A DNA stretch of 6,376 bases from an uncultured Clostridia bacterium (lineage in GTDB: Bacteria > Bacillota_A > Clostridia > Christensenellales > Aristaeellaceae), in assembly GCA_945871545.1 (NCBI GenBank), contig CAMBWJ010000117.1, positions 1-6,376 on the forward strand. The letters run 5' to 3'. The notes beneath the pieces are model-generated. The model did not search any database and had not been told where the DNA came from. It was given only the letters and a program-made list of their open reading frames with translations. The translations under genes and the position numbers were made by a program. Positions 4,325 through 6,376 of the stretch are shown one piece after another; the stretch's first letter is position 1; the number at the start of each line of letters is the position of its first letter.

Positions 4325-6346
4325 ATGAAGAGAGCAACAAAACAGGTACAGTACAAGATCCTGTCCATCGATCCCTGGTTGAAGCCCTTCTACAATGACA
4401 TCGAGCTTCGCATGCGCCGCTACAACGACGTGCGCAGGCAGCTTCTGGGCGACAAGGTGGATCTGTCCGCCTTCGCCAACGGATATATGTACTACGGATT
4501 CAGCCGCACCGAGGACGGCTGGGTCTATCGCGAGTGGCTTCCCGGCGCGGACGAGGTGCATCTGATCGGCGATTTCAACAACTGGAATCGAACCTCCCAT
4601 CCCCTCAAGCGCCTGGAGAACGGCGTGTGGGAGATTCAGCTGGAGGGCGCGGACGCCCTGCAGCACGAGCAGCGCGTGAAGATCCAGGTGCGGCGCGGCA
4701 AGGAGACCTTCGACCGCATCCCGGCCTACATCCGGCGCGTGGTGCAGGATCCCACCACGAAGCAGTTTTCCGGCCAGATCTGGGCGCCCGCGCGCCGCTT
4801 CATCTGGACCGACGGCAGCTACAAGAAGCGCAAGCTGACCACGCCCATGATCTACGAGGCCCACGTCGGCATGGGCCAGGAGCGCGAGGGCATCGGCACC
4901 TACCGCGAGTTCGCCGACAACAACCTCAAGCGCATCGCCGACCTCGGCTACAACACGGTGCAGCTGATGGCCATTCAGGAGCATCCCTACTATGCCTCCT
5001 TCGGCTATCAGGTGTCGAATTTCTATGCAGCATCCTCCTGGTACGGCGATCCGGAGGATCTGAAGTACCTCATCAACAAGGCCCACGAGCTGAACCTGTT
5101 CGTGCTGCTGGACGTGGTGCATTCCCACGCCTGCCCGAACACCGGCGAGGGCCTGAACCAGCTGGACGGCACCGACAACCAGTACTTCCTGCCCGGACAG
5201 CGCGGCTGGCATCCCGCCTGGGGCACGAAGCTGTTCAATTATGCCCGGATGGAGGTGCTCCACTTCCTGCTGTCCAACCTGAAGTTCTGGCAGGATGAGT
5301 ACCACTTCGACGGCTTCCGCTTCGACGGCGTGACCTCCATGATCTATCAGGATCACGGCCTGGGTACCAGCTTCTCCAGCTACGACCAGTACTTCGGCCT
5401 GAACACCAACGTGGACGCCATCACCTACCTCCAGCTGGCGAACGAGCTGATTCACTCCGTGAATCCCTTCGCCGTGACGGTTGCGGAGGAGATGAGCGGC
5501 ATGCCCGGCATGTGCATCCCGATCCGCAGCGGCGGCGTGGGCTTCGACTATCGCCTCTCCATGGGTCTGCCGGACTTCTGGATCAAGCTGCTGAAGGAGT
5601 ACAAGGACGAGCAGTGGGACATGCACAAGCTCTGGTATGAGATGACCACCCGCCGCCCGAAGGAGAAGAACATCGGCTACTGCGAGTCCCACGACCAGGC
5701 GCTGGTGGGCGACAAGACGCTGATCTTCCGCATGGCGGACGCGGAGATGTACACCGGCATGGACAAGGCCTACCACTCCCCGGTGATCGACCGCGCCATC
5801 GACCTGCACAAACTGATCCGCTTCTCCACGCTGGTGCTGGCCTGCGACGGCTATCTGAACTTCATGGGCAACGAATTCGGCCATCCCGAGTGGATCGACT
5901 TCCCGCGCGAGGGCAACGGCTGGAGCTACAAGTACGCCCGCCGCCAGTGGTCGCTGTCGGAGAACGGCTATCTGAAGTACCAGTGGCTGGAGAACTTCGA
6001 CCGGGCCATGCTGAAGTTTGCGCGCAAGTATCGGGTGCTGAGCAAGCCGCAGGCGGTGAACCTGTGGATCGACCAGGACAACAAGATCATCTCCTTTGCG
6101 AAGGGCGATCTGCTGTATCTGTTCAATTTCAACACCACGAAGTCCGATCCGAAGTTCTTCATGCACGCCCACATCACCGGCGCTGGCAACTATCGGGCAA
6201 TCTTCTCCAGCGACGACGCCGAGTTCGGCGGCCTGGATCGCGTGAGCAAGGACTACGTCTATCTGGCGAAGGAGGTTCCGGAAAAGGGAACCGGCTTCGA
6301 GGTTTACATTCCCTGCCGCACCGCCGTGGTGTTCAGCAGGATCTGA
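4325..6346 (+). CDS. glgB: 1,4-alpha-glucan branching enzyme, eukaryote-like GH13_8 type
   Basis: This 673-residue cytoplasmic enzyme cuts alpha-1,4 chains of glycogen and rejoins them as alpha-1,6 branches. The N-terminal CBM48-like domain (about 55-150) contains YREWLPGADEVHLIGDFNNW (68-87). The GH13 barrel (about 175-560) has all four conserved regions: DVVHSH (263-268), GFRFDGVTS with nucleophile D334 (330-338), VAEEMSG with acid/base E388 (386-392), and ESHDQALVGDKT with H456 and D457 (454-465). EHPYYASFGYQVSNF (219-233), FDYRLSMGLPD (407-417) and NFMGNEFGHPEW (512-523) are typical of animal, fungal and plant branching enzymes (subfamily GH13_8), not of the usual bacterial GH13_9 GlgB. 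A beta-sheet C-terminal domain follows (about 575-673). Length and catalytic residues are normal. It is transcribed alone from its own promoter, divergently from spoIIIA, and the codon use resembles its neighbours, so any transfer was not recent. Confidence 0.96.
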   Translation: MKRATKQVQYKILSIDPWLKPFYNDIELRMRRYNDVRRQLLGDKVDLSAFANGYMYYGFSRTEDGWVYREWLPGADEVHLIGDFNNWNRTSHPLKRLENGVWEIQLEGADALQHEQRVKIQVRRGKETFDRIPAYIRRVVQDPTTKQFSGQIWAPARRFIWTDGSYKKRKLTTPMIYEAHVGMGQEREGIGTYREFADNNLKRIADLGYNTVQLMAIQEHPYYASFGYQVSNFYAASSWYGDPEDLKYLINKAHELNLFVLLDVVHSHACPNTGEGLNQLDGTDNQYFLPGQRGWHPAWGTKLFNYARMEVLHFLLSNLKFWQDEYHFDGFRFDGVTSMIYQDHGLGTSFSSYDQYFGLNTNVDAITYLQLANELIHSVNPFAVTVAEEMSGMPGMCIPIRSGGVGFDYRLSMGLPDFWIKLLKEYKDEQWDMHKLWYEMTTRRPKEKNIGYCESHDQALVGDKTLIFRMADAEMYTGMDKAYHSPVIDRAIDLHKLIRFSTLVLACDGYLNFMGNEFGHPEWIDFPREGNGWSYKYARRQWSLSENGYLKYQWLENFDRAMLKFARKYRVLSKPQAVNLWIDQDNKIISFAKGDLLYLFNFNTTKSDPKFFMHAHITGAGNYRAIFSSDDAEFGGLDRVSKDYVYLAKEVPEKGTGFEVYIPCRTAVVFSRI

Positions 6347-6376
6347 TGGTGGACAGTGCATCATTGCGCATGCGGT

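Noticed and set aside
4304..6364. A 686-codon frame antisense to the whole branching enzyme gene
   Set aside because: It is a codon-bias shadow rich in His, Val, Leu and Gln. The plus-strand protein matches its family from end to end.
6367..6374. Perfect eight-base palindrome CGCATGCG after glgB
   Set aside because: It is too short to mean much in GC-rich DNA, and the window ends two bases later, so a hairpin or terminator cannot be judged.

Overview
The window shows a complete eight-gene spoIIIA sporulation operon on the minus strand (bases 2-4101). It faces away from a plus-strand gene for a glycogen branching enzyme of the eukaryote-like type (4325-6346). The operon alone indicates an endospore-forming Firmicute. 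The high GC content, the GC-rich third codon positions and the clostridial style of SpoIIIAC/AD suggest a GC-rich member of the Clostridia, perhaps a gut or anaerobic lineage. The exact taxon cannot be told from this window.

Layout. Reading leftwards from 4101 the order is spoIIIAA, AB, AC, AD, AE, AF, AG, AH, with overlaps or gaps of at most about a dozen bases, so the genes form one transcription unit. spoIIIAF had to be read by eye because it is only 56 codons (843-1013). The 223-base divergent region (4102-4324) holds the AA ribosome-binding site, a weak sigma-E-like promoter candidate for the operon, two adjacent inverted repeats, and a clear extended -10 sigma-A type promoter for the branching enzyme. 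The last 30 bases (6347-6376) follow the branching enzyme stop codon and hold no recognisable gene.

How the genes work together. In the Bacillus model, SpoIIIAA-AH are made in the mother cell. They build a channel or secretion-like machine that, with SpoIIQ from the forespore, joins the two cells across the intermembrane space. AA is the cytoplasmic ATPase, AB to AE form the membrane base, and AF, AG and AH supply ring-building domains between the membranes. Here the motor and membrane base are close to normal size, but the ring components are strongly reduced. AF keeps only its membrane segments. AG keeps a bare ring-building fold without the long insertion that forms the beta-triangle in Bacillus. 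AH is moderately short. The reading frames are clean and tightly spaced, so this looks like a slimmed version of the machine and not decay. This is the most interesting feature of the window.

The branching enzyme makes alpha-1,6 branches in glycogen. Its role here is storage metabolism, and no functional link to spoIIIA is shown beyond the shared intergenic region.
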